Positions 16,624 to 25,725 of a stretch of 64,000 nucleotides of DNA are shown piece after piece; the first letter of the stretch is position 1, and each line of letters starts with the position of its first letter. The notes under the pieces are model-generated. The model had not been told where the DNA came from and made no database searches. It saw only the letters and a program-made list of their open reading frames with translations. The position numbers and the translations under genes are program-made. Source of the stretch: Clostridiaceae bacterium JG1575 (GTDB lineage Bacteria; Bacillota; Clostridia; Clostridiales; Clostridiaceae); assembly GCA_002838815.1 (NCBI GenBank), contig LQGW01000052.1:248001-312000 (forward strand), in the 5' to 3' direction.

Positions 16624-18990
16624 TTACTCCACCCCGCGGCGATGATGGCCTCTCGTGGCGTCCGCCACGGGCAGGGCCGTTTGGTTCACTAACGCCAAAA
16701 CCACTGCCTTAACTTGCGTGGAATCCTCTAAGGTCAAATCGGCGCGAAAATGGCGGAATCCGGCCCGCTGAAGCGCCTTTTGTTGATCCAGATTGTTTTT
16801 GATCTTGCCGTTCAAGATCGTGGTGCGGCAAAACTGATCCGGCAAAATCGGGAATGCTTCTCCGGAGGCATCTTTTAAGGCATAGCCTTTTTGCCGGCAC
16901 GGAGCAGAGCAATCGGCTTCATGAGATCGGCCGCCGGCCGTTGCCCCCACCGCGCAGTATTCCGAATACATCATTTCACTGCGCCCATAAAGCGTGGGGA
17001 CATAAAATTCTGGAGTCGCCAAGGCAATAAGTTCCTTGGCGTTGAGTTCCTCAGAGGGAGCCGCCGCATCCAAAATGGGATAAAGGAGGCGGCCGAAGCT
17101 GTTCAATAAATTAAGCTTCGTGTCCCCCAAAAGGAGGCACTGGGGCAAGGCGCCGGACGCCATGCGAGCGAAGACCCCATAGTTATCGGTGATCACCGCC
17201 TGCAGGCCCTTACGGGCGCCCAAGGCCTTCATGACTGAGGGCAACTCTTTTTTGAGGATTTGGGGCAACCGTACGCCGTAGGCATATCCTTGGGCATCCA
17301 GTCGCTTTGCGTCCTGTATGGTTAAAAACTCCGGGCCCTGATACCAAAGAGCAAGCACCGGCAACACCTTTTGGGCGATGCGCGGCTCTTCTTCCAAGAG
17401 CTCTTGAAAGGCGGCCCAGTGGCTTTTTCGGCAAAGCGTCACCACATAGGGACGATCCAAAGGTCTCGCCGTCCGACTGGAAGGAGCGGTCCGGGACGTC
17501 TGTTGCCACATTTTTTGAGGCAGAGCGATCTCTTGTCGTTGGGGGTGGATGAGCGCTTCTTCCATCTGGGCTAACAGCTCTCGACGCAGGGCGTTGATGG
17601 CGGATATGGGCAAAAATCCTTCCGCGTAGGTTACGTCCAAGGATTCGATGCGAAAAGGCGTGCCTCCGCTTTTTTTGAGGCTTTTTTCCAGGCGGAGGGC
17701 GGAAACCGGCGCCTCCTTGGCCTCCTCCACCTTGGGGCCCCGAAGGGTTTTTTGGATTTTTCCCGATTGGGCGCTCAGCGTCAGCGCTTTGCCAGGCATA
17801 AACCGAGCGCGAAGGGTCAGCGGCCAAGCGCCCTGGGCGCTCGTGGCAAGCTTGCCTTGGATGCTGCGTAAAAGGGCCGAATCGCTGGTTTTCATCAGGA
17901 AATCCCCTTCCCGGTATTGATGGGGGAAGAGTTCACAGACTTGTCCTTCCAAAGCTTGGGCGACTTCTTGCCCCTTGGTTTTGATCTTGGTGACGATGAA
18001 GCCTTCCTCCCCGGCCCGCAGGCCATCTCCTAAGGCCAATGGGGCTTCCAGGCGGATCTGGCCGTCTTTGATACGCCCTAGGGCGATGCCGGTGTTTTTC
18101 GGCGAACGGTAAGCCATCAAATCGGCCCCCTCATTGCCCAACAAGAATCCGGAGGTAAAGCCTTCCCGGTTGAAGATCTGGCGGATTCCCTCGAGGCTTG
18201 AGGGGTGCCCTAAAAGAGCGGAGCGATACTGGTGCACGGTCTCATAGACGTATTCGGGTCGCTTCATGCGCCCTTCTATTTTTAGGGACGAGACCCCGGT
18301 GTCCACCAAATCCTTGAGAAAATTTAAGGAAGCTAAATCCTTGGGGCTCATGAGGTAGCCCGAAGCCACCCGCTGTCCTTGTTCATCGATCAAATCATAC
18401 GGCAAGCGGCAGTTTTGTGCGCAGCGACCTCGGTTGCCCGACCGACCGCCTAAAAGGCTGGACATCAAGCATTTCCCAGAGTAGCTGATGCATAGAGCAC
18501 CATGAATGAACACCTCGGTTTCCGCTTCTTTGGAGATGGCGCGGATCTCCTCCAAGGAGAGTTCTCGGGCGAGCACCACGCGGCTGATGCCTTTTTTCGT
18601 CAGGTACCGGGCGCCCTCCTTGTTGTGCACCGTCATCTGCGTGGACGCGTGGAGTTCCACCTCCGGATGATGGGTGGTGAGCAGGTACACCAAGGCCGGA
18701 TCTTGGATGATGATGGCGTCCACTCCGAGATTCCAGACCCTTAGAGCGTAAGCATAGGCCTCTTGGAGTTCCTCATCCTTTAAAAGCGTATTGAGGGTGA
18801 GGTAGACCTTACAACCGCAGCGGTGGCCGCGGCGGATGGCTTCCGCCAAGTCCTCGTCGGTGAAGTTTTGCGCATAAGCCCGGGCCGAAAATTTGGGACC
18901 GCCCAGATAGACGGCATCGGCCCCAGCGCAAAGCGCCGCTTCCATGGCCTGAAGATCCCCGGCAGGACTGAGTAATTCTATGGATTTCAT
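16624..18990 (-). CDS. U32-family peptidase-like protein with DUF3656 domain
   Basis: A 788-residue member of the large U32 family. The N-terminal domain opens MKSIELLSPAGDLQAM and carries the four cysteines Cys167, Cys174, Cys190 and Cys194 that bind an iron-sulfur cluster in family members. The middle holds a DUF3656-type region (after about residue 380) and the C-terminal part has a second Cys-rich stretch (EYCAVG, CSAPCRQ). Related proteins RlhA, TrhP and UbiU/V hydroxylate RNA or ubiquinone using prephenate-linked chemistry; others are annotated as collagenases. A 23S rRNA or tRNA hydroxylation role is a reasonable inference. The start is ATG 18990 with AGAGGAAG before it; an upstream in-frame ATG at 19143 lacks a ribosome site. 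Confidence 0.92.
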   Translation of the reverse strand: MKSIELLSPAGDLQAMEAALCAGADAVYLGGPKFSARAYAQNFTDEDLAEAIRRGHRCGCKVYLTLNTLLKDEELQEAYAYALRVWNLGVDAIIIQDPALVYLLTTHHPEVELHASTQMTVHNKEGARYLTKKGISRVVLARELSLEEIRAISKEAETEVFIHGALCISYSGKCLMSSLLGGRSGNRGRCAQNCRLPYDLIDEQGQRVASGYLMSPKDLASLNFLKDLVDTGVSSLKIEGRMKRPEYVYETVHQYRSALLGHPSSLEGIRQIFNREGFTSGFLLGNEGADLMAYRSPKNTGIALGRIKDGQIRLEAPLALGDGLRAGEEGFIVTKIKTKGQEVAQALEGQVCELFPHQYREGDFLMKTSDSALLRSIQGKLATSAQGAWPLTLRARFMPGKALTLSAQSGKIQKTLRGPKVEEAKEAPVSALRLEKSLKKSGGTPFRIESLDVTYAEGFLPISAINALRRELLAQMEEALIHPQRQEIALPQKMWQQTSRTAPSSRTARPLDRPYVVTLCRKSHWAAFQELLEEEPRIAQKVLPVLALWYQGPEFLTIQDAKRLDAQGYAYGVRLPQILKKELPSVMKALGARKGLQAVITDNYGVFARMASGALPQCLLLGDTKLNLLNSFGRLLYPILDAAAPSEELNAKELIALATPEFYVPTLYGRSEMMYSEYCAVGATAGGRSHEADCSAPCRQKGYALKDASGEAFPILPDQFCRTTILNGKIKNNLDQQKALQRAGFRHFRADLTLEDSTQVKAVVLALVNQTALPVADATRGHHRRGVE

Positions 18991-19142
18991 GCTTCTTCCT
19001 CTCCAAAAGCCCCAAAAATCGCTCTTTTGTGGGGTCTTCATTGTTTCCTTTGTGGCTTCCCTAGAAAAAAGATGCCTGCAAGATCCCATGCTTTGATGGT
19101 CCGCGGCATCCTTTCCCGGGATGATGGAACACGTGGCTCCCA

Positions 19143-19712
19143 TTATAGGGGCTTTGTGCCCTCCTTTTTGTCCTTGATGGTATTCATCTGTGTCTCAAAG
19201 AGCTTATTTTGAAGCTCCACCACTTTGTATTTATAGGACTGCAGTTCAAATTTCAATTCTTTGTTGATCTTTGACAGGCCTTCGTTGTCGCTGCGATATT
19301 CCTTGACGGATTCGGTAAGAATCCCAATTTCGGAACGTACCTTTTGCAGATCTTCTTCTTTTTTGAGGGCCAGCGCCTCTTCTTTTTTAGCCTGGCGGGA
19401 CAGTTCTTCGTCCTTTTGCCGCAGCGCCTCTTCCAGGGTACGGATCTCTTCTTCCAAGTCCCGCATGCGCTGCTCTTGATCCTGCAGGTGCGTCTTTTGT
19501 ACCTGCGCTTCTTGGGCCCGCTTCATCTGTTCATCCACCAGATTGCAAGAGGTTAAGATGGCTGCGGTGGAAATATTCAGCTTGCGGTTGGACCGCATCA
19601 TGGTCCGGAGCAATTGATCCACCGTATCCCCGATGGTCCGCATGTGCTCTTCGGATTCCTCTCCCATTAGGGTATAATCCAGCCCTTGAATGTTCACCGT
19701 CACCTTTTTCAT
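19143..19712 (-). CDS. zapA: Cell division protein ZapA, long form
   Basis: A 189-residue protein. The first 75 residues are ZapA (KKVTVNIQGLDYTLMGEE, with the helix around IGDTVDQLLRTM), which promotes FtsZ bundling at the division site. The remaining 110 residues are a highly charged coiled coil, about twice the length of common ZapA proteins. ATG 19712 has AGGAGG nine bases upstream; an in-frame start at 19868 is not supported. A promoter is seen upstream (19806-19835). The U32 peptidase gene follows 152 bases downstream. Confidence 0.9.
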   Translation of the reverse strand: MKKVTVNIQGLDYTLMGEESEEHMRTIGDTVDQLLRTMMRSNRKLNISTAAILTSCNLVDEQMKRAQEAQVQKTHLQDQEQRMRDLEEEIRTLEEALRQKDEELSRQAKKEEALALKKEEDLQKVRSEIGILTESVKEYRSDNEGLSKINKELKFELQSYKYKVVELQNKLFETQMNTIKDKKEGTKPL

Positions 19713-19805
19713 GTCCACTATCCTCCTGACTTTCTCCAAGGACTGTTGGGGGATCGGCTCCCCAAACCCCCTCGTCCGCCCACTCTCGCGCAAAGATGTG
19801 ATACT

Positions 19806-19835
19806 ATCATACACCAGGCGGGCGTCCTCTTTCAA
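19806..19835 (-). promoter_or_regulatory. zapA promoter
   Basis: On the minus strand -35 TTGAAA (19835-19830), an 18-base spacer, and -10 TATGAT (19811-19806). A short hairpin, TTGGGG with CCCCAA, lies in the leader between promoter and ribosome site. Confidence 0.65.
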
Positions 19836-19854
19836 TGAATGCGTTGCAAAGGAT

Positions 19855-20211
19855 TTATTTGGCGCCAAACAGATAGGGAATCATGGGCAGGAAAAAGAGA
19901 ATGACGCCCTCAATAATCAGGAGCGTGGCAAAGGAGACATGGGTACGCACATCTTCCAGATCCTTGTTTTGAAACTGCACGGCGTCCATGTGCTTACGCA
20001 CTTCCATGGCTTGCCAGGTGGCGTCCTTGGTGCGCAGGCCGTTGCGCCCCATAAAGGTAATAAAGGCTAAAATCATCAAAGCAAATCCGGTGAGGCTCAC
20101 CATCTCCCCCAGCCGGTCCCACCCTTTTAAGGACCACGTCAGCAGCAAAAAAACTGCAGCATTAGCCGCCTGAAGGATCAAGAAAGCCCGAAGGCGCGGT
20201 CTATTTTTCAC
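19855..20211 (-). CDS. Small hypothetical membrane protein
   Basis: A 118-residue protein I cannot assign. Hydrophobic segments are at about residues 9-27, 37-54 and 93-113; between the last two is a charged stretch with KHMDAVQFQNKDLEDVRTH. The start is GTG 20211 with AAAGGAG seven bases before it. A TATAAT at 20303-20298 on the minus strand could be its -10 element. It lies upstream of zapA on the same strand, but zapA has its own promoter within the end of this gene. An envelope role is only a guess. Confidence 0.7.
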   Translation of the reverse strand: MKNRPRLRAFLILQAANAAVFLLLTWSLKGWDRLGEMVSLTGFALMILAFITFMGRNGLRTKDATWQAMEVRKHMDAVQFQNKDLEDVRTHVSFATLLIIEGVILFFLPMIPYLFGAK

Positions 20212-20384
20212 AAATGAACTCCTTTCCCAAACGGGGGAGGCCTGCCATTTTGGGGCACACGCAATCCCCTGCCCAAAAACGGAGGCTCTTTTCTCTTATT
20301 ATACCTATTTTTGGGGGAAGCGGGGGCTCTTTGAGGAAGAGTTGCTTTGACCGAGGATCCCTTTTTCTTGGAAGGCTTCGGGCG

Positions 20385-20413
20385 TTGACGAAGCGCCTTT
20401 TTTTTCTTATGAT
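20385..20413 (+). promoter_or_regulatory. Promoter of the pheST operon
   Basis: -35 TTGACG (20385-20390), 17-base spacer, -10 TATGAT (20408-20413), directly upstream of the T-box leader. Between here and the divergent small membrane gene (20212-20384) I see only that gene's promoter region. Confidence 0.7.
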
Positions 20414-20419
20414 AATGAA

Positions 20420-20666
20420 GAATGATGTTGAAGAGGCCGAGTAAGGCGCCCCATGAACCTTCTTTCCAGAGAGATGCGCCCCTTGGGCTGAAAGGCGCAT
20501 CAAGAACAGGGCCGTCTGAAGATTCACCCTTGGAGTCGCTGAAAAAGAAAGCAATTTCTTTTGGCCGGTCCCCGCCGTTATTGGGAAAAGTGGCAAAAGG
20601 CATCCTTTTGCAAGTTGGGTGGTACCGCGTTCAATCGTCCCATGGAGTAATTCCATGGGATTTTTT
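20420..20666 (+). ncRNA. T-box riboswitch (Phe) before pheS
   Basis: The conserved T-box sequence GGGTGGTACCGCG is present at about 20617-20629. It is followed by an intrinsic terminator, TCCCATGGA (20638-20646) and TCCATGGGA (20652-20660), then TTTTTT. The antiterminator would pair the T-box region with the first terminator arm. In Stem I the proposed specifier is TTC at 20523-20525 (Phe), followed by ACCCTTGGAGTC as in other T-boxes. Uncharged tRNA-Phe should therefore switch pheST on. The exact 5' edge of Stem I is approximate. Confidence 0.93.
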
Positions 20667-20687
20667 AAATGGAAAAAAGGAGACGAC

Positions 20688-21725
20688 ATGCTAAAGCAAT
20701 TGGAACAATTGAAGGAAGAGGCTCTGGCCCGCATCCAGAGCGCCAAGACCCTGGAAGAGCTCAATGGGGCCCGCACCTCCGTGCTGGGCAAAAAAGGACC
20801 CTTAACGGAAATCTTAAAAGGAATGGGCAAACTCTCCCCCACGGAGCGAAAAGAGACCGGGCGGGTGGCCAACGAAGTCAAGGAGCATCTCTTGGCCGCC
20901 CTCACCGCTCGAGAAGAAGACCTCATTGCCCAAGGTTCGGTCCTAGACTATTCCCTGGATCCCACGAGGCCCGGCGCTCGTCGACGCCTGGGGGGATTAC
21001 ACCCCATCACGCAAATGTGCTATGACCTCAACGATGCCTTCCAAAGCATGGGGTTTGAAATCTATGAGGAACCGGAGATCACCTCCGAAGCCTTCGCTTT
21101 TGATCGCTTGAATTTCCCCGCCGCTCATCCGGCCCGGGAATCCATGGACACCTACTGGCTCAGCGGCCCACCCGAGGCGAGTGCTGAGGAAAAGCTCTGC
21201 CTTCGCCCGCATCTGACGGGTGGCAGCGTGCGCTATCTCCTAGAACACGGCGCTCCGGCCCGCTTTGTCTACCCAGGTCGCGTCTACCGTAATGAAAACA
21301 CCGATGCTCGCCACGAGCGCGCCTTCTTCCAATATGAAGCCCTTATTGTGGATCGGGATTTTTCCTTTGCCCAAGGACAACTCTTAATCAAGACCGTGCT
21401 CGAGACCGTATTCGGCATTGAAGTGGACATTCGCATGCGGGCGGGCTTTTTCCCCTTTGTGGAACCGGGCTTTGAGATCGACATGAAATGCCTCGTCTGT
21501 CAAGGCAAAGGCTGCAAGGTTTGCAAAAATGTGGGCTGGATTGAGGTTATGCCCGGAGGCACCCCCCATCCCAACGTGTTAAAAAGTGCGGGTCTAGACC
21601 CTGCGCTCTGGTCCGGTTTTTACATCAACATCGGCTTGGACCGCTTGGTCATGATGCGCTATGGCGTCGATGACGTGCGCCTATTCCACTCGACGGACCT
21701 TCGGTTCCTCAGTCAATTCAAGTAG
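20688..21725 (+). CDS. pheS: Phenylalanine-tRNA ligase alpha subunit
   Basis: A 345-residue class II synthetase subunit that, with PheT, forms the alpha2-beta2 enzyme charging tRNA-Phe. The N-terminal coiled coil is at about 1-90; the catalytic domain includes GLHPITQM, the motif 2 loop FVYPGRVYRNENTD, a zinc-like CLVCQGKGCKVC cluster and the motif 3 region INIGLDRLVMMRYGV. ATG 20688 follows AAAGGAG. The gene sits behind a Phe T-box and 12 bases before pheT. The motif 2 neighbourhood (RHERAFFQYEALIVD) differs from the usual H-x-x-F-x-Q-x-E-G form but keeps the key Gln and Glu. Confidence 0.97.
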   Translation: MLKQLEQLKEEALARIQSAKTLEELNGARTSVLGKKGPLTEILKGMGKLSPTERKETGRVANEVKEHLLAALTAREEDLIAQGSVLDYSLDPTRPGARRRLGGLHPITQMCYDLNDAFQSMGFEIYEEPEITSEAFAFDRLNFPAAHPARESMDTYWLSGPPEASAEEKLCLRPHLTGGSVRYLLEHGAPARFVYPGRVYRNENTDARHERAFFQYEALIVDRDFSFAQGQLLIKTVLETVFGIEVDIRMRAGFFPFVEPGFEIDMKCLVCQGKGCKVCKNVGWIEVMPGGTPHPNVLKSAGLDPALWSGFYINIGLDRLVMMRYGVDDVRLFHSTDLRFLSQFK

Positions 21726-21737
21726 GAGGAAGACAAC

Positions 21738-24161
21738 ATGCTGATATCAATGAACTGGATTCGGGAGTATGTTTCACTGCCGGACCATTTAACTATGGAC
21801 AAGCTGGCCCATGATTTAACCTTGCGCACCGTGGAGATCGAAGGGGCAAAGAATCCGGCCGAAGCGTTGGAACACATCGTCGTCGGACGGATCCTTCGGG
21901 TAGCCCCCCATCCCGCTGCAGACCGACTGCGCCTAGCAACCACCGAAGTGGGCCTGGAGCATCCCGTGCAGATTGTCTGCGGCGGCATCAACCTTAGACC
22001 AGAGCAAAAGGTGGTCGTGGCCTTGCCCGGAGCGAAGGTGCGCTGGCACGGTGAAGGAGCCCCCGTCGTCATCCAACCAGGCAAGCTTCGTGGCGAAGCC
22101 TCCTACGGCATGATTTGCGGCTCCGATGAAGTGGGGCTTGAGGAACTGTTTCCAGCAAAGCAAGAGGGAGAAATCATGGATCTATCCTCCCTGGACGTGC
22201 CCGCCGGAATGCCACTGGGCGACGCTCTTGGCCTAAACGACGTGATCCTTGAAGTGGACAATAAATCCATGACCCACCGGCCCGACCTTTGGGGCCACTA
22301 CGGATTGGCCCGGGAGCTCTCGGCGATCTATCACGCCCCCCTGGCCCTCCTACCCGCCTTTGAAGCGCCCAAAGAGGTCCTTTTACGCCCCATTGAGGTG
22401 GAAGACGCTGCGGATTGTCCCCGCTATACCTTGACTCAAGTGGATCAAGTCAGCGTAGCCCCCTCGCCCCTCTGGCTCCAGATCCGTCTTTTCAGCGTCG
22501 GCGTTCGCCCCATCAACAATGTAGTGGATTTGACCAATTACGCCATGCTGACCACTGGCGAGCCCTGTCATGCCTTTGATGCGGATTCTCTGACGGGTGG
22601 CCTTTGCATCCGTCGGGCCCAAAACGACGAAGAGCTCGTCTTGCTCGACGGATCCCAAGTCTCCCTCACCCGGGAGGATTTGGTCATTGCCGATGAGAAA
22701 GGCGCCGTCGCCTTGGCGGGCGTCATGGGCGGCAAAGCCGATTCCGTGCACCCCAAAACGGGAACGATCCTTTTGGAGGCGGCCTCTTTTGACCCCTCCC
22801 TCATCCGGCGCACCACCAAAAAGCACGCGCTGCGCACGGAGGCCTCCATGCGCTTTGAAAAAGGCCTCAACACCCAAAGAGTGGAGGAAACCTTGGGGGT
22901 CTTTCAGGCCATGGCCCGCACCCTATTGCCCGGATGCGTCTTCACCTCCTATCAAGACGTGGCCCAGGCGGCTACCCCAACGCCCAGCGTTCGCGTAACG
23001 CAAGACTTTTTGTCCCGGCGCCTTGGCCGTGAACTATCCCTTCAAGACCTCATGCAATCCCTCTCGCCTCTGGGCTTTCAGGTGGCAAAGATGGAGGACG
23101 CCTTTGACGTGCGGGTTCCCGCCTGGCGCGCCACGGGGGACGTCTCATTGCCAGAGGACCTTTTGGAGGAAGTCGCCCGCATGATCGGCTATGAAAACTT
23201 CTCCTTCCAGGCGCCTCAAGTGGAGTTGACGGGTCCTGTGCGCGCTGACGACGCCCGCTTGGACCGAAGGATCCGAGAGTATTTAGCCTTCCGCTGCGGC
23301 TTACAGGAAATCTACACCTATCCTTGGGTGCACGATCAATACATCAAAGCAGCCCAACTGCCCACAGACCATTTATGCACCTTGGCCGCGCCCCCATCCC
23401 CGGAACACGCACATCTTCGCAGCTCCCTTGTGCCCGGGCTTTTGGAGGCTTGCGACAAAAACAGCCGCTATTTTGAAGAACTCGCGATCTTTGAAGTGAC
23501 CCAGGTCTTTCGATCCGACGAATGCTACAGCCCTTCGGTGCCCGAGGAGCGTCTGCCCAAACCCGAAAAGCATCTGGGCATCGCCCTGATGGGTCCAGAT
23601 CCTGAAGCACTTTTTTGGCGGCTCAAAGGTATTGTGGAGGATCTGCCGCGCATCGCCATGCTCCCTCCCTTCACCTTCACGCCATATGAAAGACCCCCCT
23701 ATGCCGACCGAAACGCTTGGTTGAACGTTCATACCCAGGGTGTCCCCATCGGGGACTTGAGCCTTGTGTCCTTGCAGACCCTCAACGCATCTGGAATCAA
23801 GCACGCCGCCCTCGCCATCGCTCAGATCAACCTTTCTGCTTTAAAGGCCTTCCCCTCAAGAGACAACCACTTTATCCCTCTGCCCAACTTCCCCTTGGTG
23901 TTGCAGGATCTTTCGCTTCTGGTGGAAGAGTCGGTGCAATGGGCGGATTTAAAAGCCCTCGTCGCCCCCAAGGTCCGCTCGGTGGAATTCATCGACGAAT
24001 ACCGCGGCAGCCAGATCCCCCAAGGCAAAAAATCCGTGACCTTGCGCGTATGGCTGGGCTCGGACGAAAAAACTTTGACCTCCAAAGAAATTGATGCGGT
24101 GATGCAGGACATTACCCAGACCATCGCCGATCGCATGGGCGCCCACCTGCGCGATCAGTAA
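21738..24161 (+). CDS. pheT: Phenylalanine-tRNA ligase beta subunit
   Basis: An 807-residue PheT of the long bacterial type. In order: N-terminal coil, OB-fold tRNA-binding domain (about 40-150, VGRILRVAPHPAADRL), B3/B4 editing domain (about 210-380), B5 domain (about 400-475), the class II-like core, and the C-terminal ferredoxin-fold anticodon-binding domain (FPLVLQDLSLLVEE to the end). ATG 21738 has AGGAGGA just upstream. It is co-transcribed with pheS under the Phe T-box. Confidence 0.97.
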   Translation: MLISMNWIREYVSLPDHLTMDKLAHDLTLRTVEIEGAKNPAEALEHIVVGRILRVAPHPAADRLRLATTEVGLEHPVQIVCGGINLRPEQKVVVALPGAKVRWHGEGAPVVIQPGKLRGEASYGMICGSDEVGLEELFPAKQEGEIMDLSSLDVPAGMPLGDALGLNDVILEVDNKSMTHRPDLWGHYGLARELSAIYHAPLALLPAFEAPKEVLLRPIEVEDAADCPRYTLTQVDQVSVAPSPLWLQIRLFSVGVRPINNVVDLTNYAMLTTGEPCHAFDADSLTGGLCIRRAQNDEELVLLDGSQVSLTREDLVIADEKGAVALAGVMGGKADSVHPKTGTILLEAASFDPSLIRRTTKKHALRTEASMRFEKGLNTQRVEETLGVFQAMARTLLPGCVFTSYQDVAQAATPTPSVRVTQDFLSRRLGRELSLQDLMQSLSPLGFQVAKMEDAFDVRVPAWRATGDVSLPEDLLEEVARMIGYENFSFQAPQVELTGPVRADDARLDRRIREYLAFRCGLQEIYTYPWVHDQYIKAAQLPTDHLCTLAAPPSPEHAHLRSSLVPGLLEACDKNSRYFEELAIFEVTQVFRSDECYSPSVPEERLPKPEKHLGIALMGPDPEALFWRLKGIVEDLPRIAMLPPFTFTPYERPPYADRNAWLNVHTQGVPIGDLSLVSLQTLNASGIKHAALAIAQINLSALKAFPSRDNHFIPLPNFPLVLQDLSLLVEESVQWADLKALVAPKVRSVEFIDEYRGSQIPQGKKSVTLRVWLGSDEKTLTSKEIDAVMQDITQTIADRMGAHLRDQ

Positions 24162-24190
24162 CCTTCGACCCCTTTTAAGGAGGAGTAGCC

Positions 24191-24840
24191 GTGTCGTTAT
24201 TGCATAAACCCAGGGCCCGCTGGGCATCCGCCCTCTTAACCCTAGTTTTATTGATGAGTGGGTGTATGTCCCCCCAAGCCAAAACCACCGCCTCGCCCCC
24301 AGTCAGCGCACCGCAACAAACCGTGGAAGCCGTGGTATTGACCCCCACCCTCTTATTTTTGCCCGCTGCCGCCGACCGCCCTGCGGATCTCGTGGCGGTG
24401 AGAGGAGACGCCGTGAAGAATCTCGGCGATCCAGGCACCCTCGCCCAGGTGGTGTTTCAGGGCCCCTTCCAACTTTCTCATCCAAAGCAGGCGACGGTGC
24501 AAGAAGCCCGCGCCTTGAAAAAGCCCACCCAGCCCCTGATGTTGCCCATTCAGCAGGCCAAGGAGTTCATGGACGCTCTGGGTGATTCCGCCCGTCTCGT
24601 TGACGTGCGCACTCCCGAGGAATTTAAGGAAGGTCACCTGCCCAACGCCCTGAACGTAACAAGCGAGGAACTTAAGACCCTCTTGCCACAAAAGGTCCCG
24701 AAAAAAACACCATCTTGCTGCTGTATTGCCGTTCGGGAAACCGCTCCGCGCAAAGTGCTCGAAAAGCCCGAACCCTCGGATATTCCGTGGTGTTCGATCT
24801 GGGCGGTCTTAGCGAATATCCCGGCACCCTTCAAAACTGA
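24191..24840 (+). pseudogene. Rhodanese-domain lipoprotein, frameshifted at an A7 run
   Basis: Starts at GTG 24191 with AAGGAGGAG before it. The N-terminus is a lipoprotein signal (LTLVLLMSGCMS), then a variable region of about 90 residues, then a rhodanese domain (ARLVDVRTPEEFKEGHLPNA). At the A7 run (24701-24707) the zero frame leaves the family sequence; the -1 frame continues it perfectly with NTILLLYCRSGNRSAQ, which holds the catalytic loop CRSGNRS, and ends at TGA 24838-24840. Without a shift the domain loses its active site and the frame runs on to 24931. It may be a true mutation, a homopolymer sequencing error, or productive slippage on the A7 run. Confidence 0.8.
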
Positions 24841-24849
24841 TCCCTCTTC

Positions 24850-24899
24850 AAAGACAACACGGTGGACCCCAGAAAAGGTCCCGCGTGTTGTCTTTTTTT
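24850..24899 (+). terminator. Terminator after the rhodanese gene
   Basis: AAGACAACACG pairs with CGTGTTGTC (24884-24892) and is followed by TTTTTTT (24893-24899). It ends the plus-strand pheST operon. Confidence 0.9.
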
Positions 24900-24903
24900 G
24901 CGT

Positions 24904-24926
24904 AAAAAAAGAGCCCCGTAGGGCTC
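24904..24926 (-). terminator. Terminator after the RNA methyltransferase gene
   Basis: The palindrome GAGCCCCGTAGGGCTC (24911-24926) is followed, on the minus strand, by TTTTTTT (24910-24904). It ends the minus-strand trk/methyltransferase operon, back to back with the pheST terminator. Confidence 0.88.
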
Positions 24927-24933
24927 AGTAGAT

Positions 24934-25722
24934 TCAAAGGGATGGGACGCGTCCCAGCCACTCATAGAGGAATAACGACGCTGCGATGCCAGCGTTGAGG
25001 CTTTCTGCTCCCCCGGGCATGGGGATGCGCAGGGATTGGTGCGGCAGACTCCGCAGGGCGTCGGAAACCCCCTTTCCTTCATTGCCGATGCATAGGATTG
25101 AGGCGGGCGCCGGTGCCTGAGCGCTGGGTGCTTGGGCATTGGCCAGATCCGAAAGGTAAAGGGAAAACCCCGAATCAATGAGGCTTGCAAGATCTTGGGA
25201 CGTGACCCCCAAGGCCAGGGGCACGCGGAAGATGCTGCCCATGGTGGCCCTCAGCACTTTTTCTTGAAAGGGATCCGCCGTTTTGGGGCTCAATAGAATA
25301 CCGGCGGCACCAAACGCGTGAGCTGAGCGGATGATGGTGCCAAGATTTCCCGGATCTTGCACTTCCTCTAAGTAGAGATATAGGCCCGGCCTTTCAATGG
25401 CTTCTTTGAGGGTGAGGCCCGGCGGCTGATGCACCTGGGCGAGAATCCCTTGGGGGTTCACGGTGGCGCAAAGAGGGTCCAAAAGTTCCTTGCGGACTTC
25501 AATCATCTGTGGGAGAGGCATCCCCAGCGCTTCCAGCGAGCGGCGCTGCGGGTCGCTGGACCAATAAATCGCTTCAATGGAGGCTCCCTGGCGCAGAGCC
25601 TCCTGAATCAAGCGCCGACCCTCTAAAAGAAACTGGCCGCTTTCTTTACGTCCTTTGCGCTCTTTTAAACGGCGCAGCTGCTTCAGACGGACGTTAGCGG
25701 GACTTGTAATGATGGGCTCCAT
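24934..25722 (-). CDS. TrmH/SpoU-family RNA 2'-O-methyltransferase
   Basis: A 262-residue SPOUT-class methyltransferase. An N-terminal substrate-binding domain (about 1-90, KERKGRKESGQFLLEGRRLI) precedes the knotted catalytic domain with motifs EEVQDPGNLGTIIRSAHAFG, ILCIGNEGKGV and the C-terminal knot LRIPMPGGAESLNAGIAAS. It transfers a methyl group from SAM to ribose in rRNA or tRNA. The start ATG 25722 lies three bases after the trkA stop and has only a weak ribosome site, so translational coupling to trkA is likely. The modified nucleotide cannot be told from sequence. Confidence 0.94.
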   Translation of the reverse strand: MEPIITSPANVRLKQLRRLKERKGRKESGQFLLEGRRLIQEALRQGASIEAIYWSSDPQRRSLEALGMPLPQMIEVRKELLDPLCATVNPQGILAQVHQPPGLTLKEAIERPGLYLYLEEVQDPGNLGTIIRSAHAFGAAGILLSPKTADPFQEKVLRATMGSIFRVPLALGVTSQDLASLIDSGFSLYLSDLANAQAPSAQAPAPASILCIGNEGKGVSDALRSLPHQSLRIPMPGGAESLNAGIAASLFLYEWLGRVPSL

Positions 25723-25725
25723 GGC

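Noticed and set aside
15665-16645. A 326-residue plus-strand frame opposite mutS2
   Set aside because: The real gene is MutS2 on the other strand with complete motifs; the plus frame is a codon-bias shadow.
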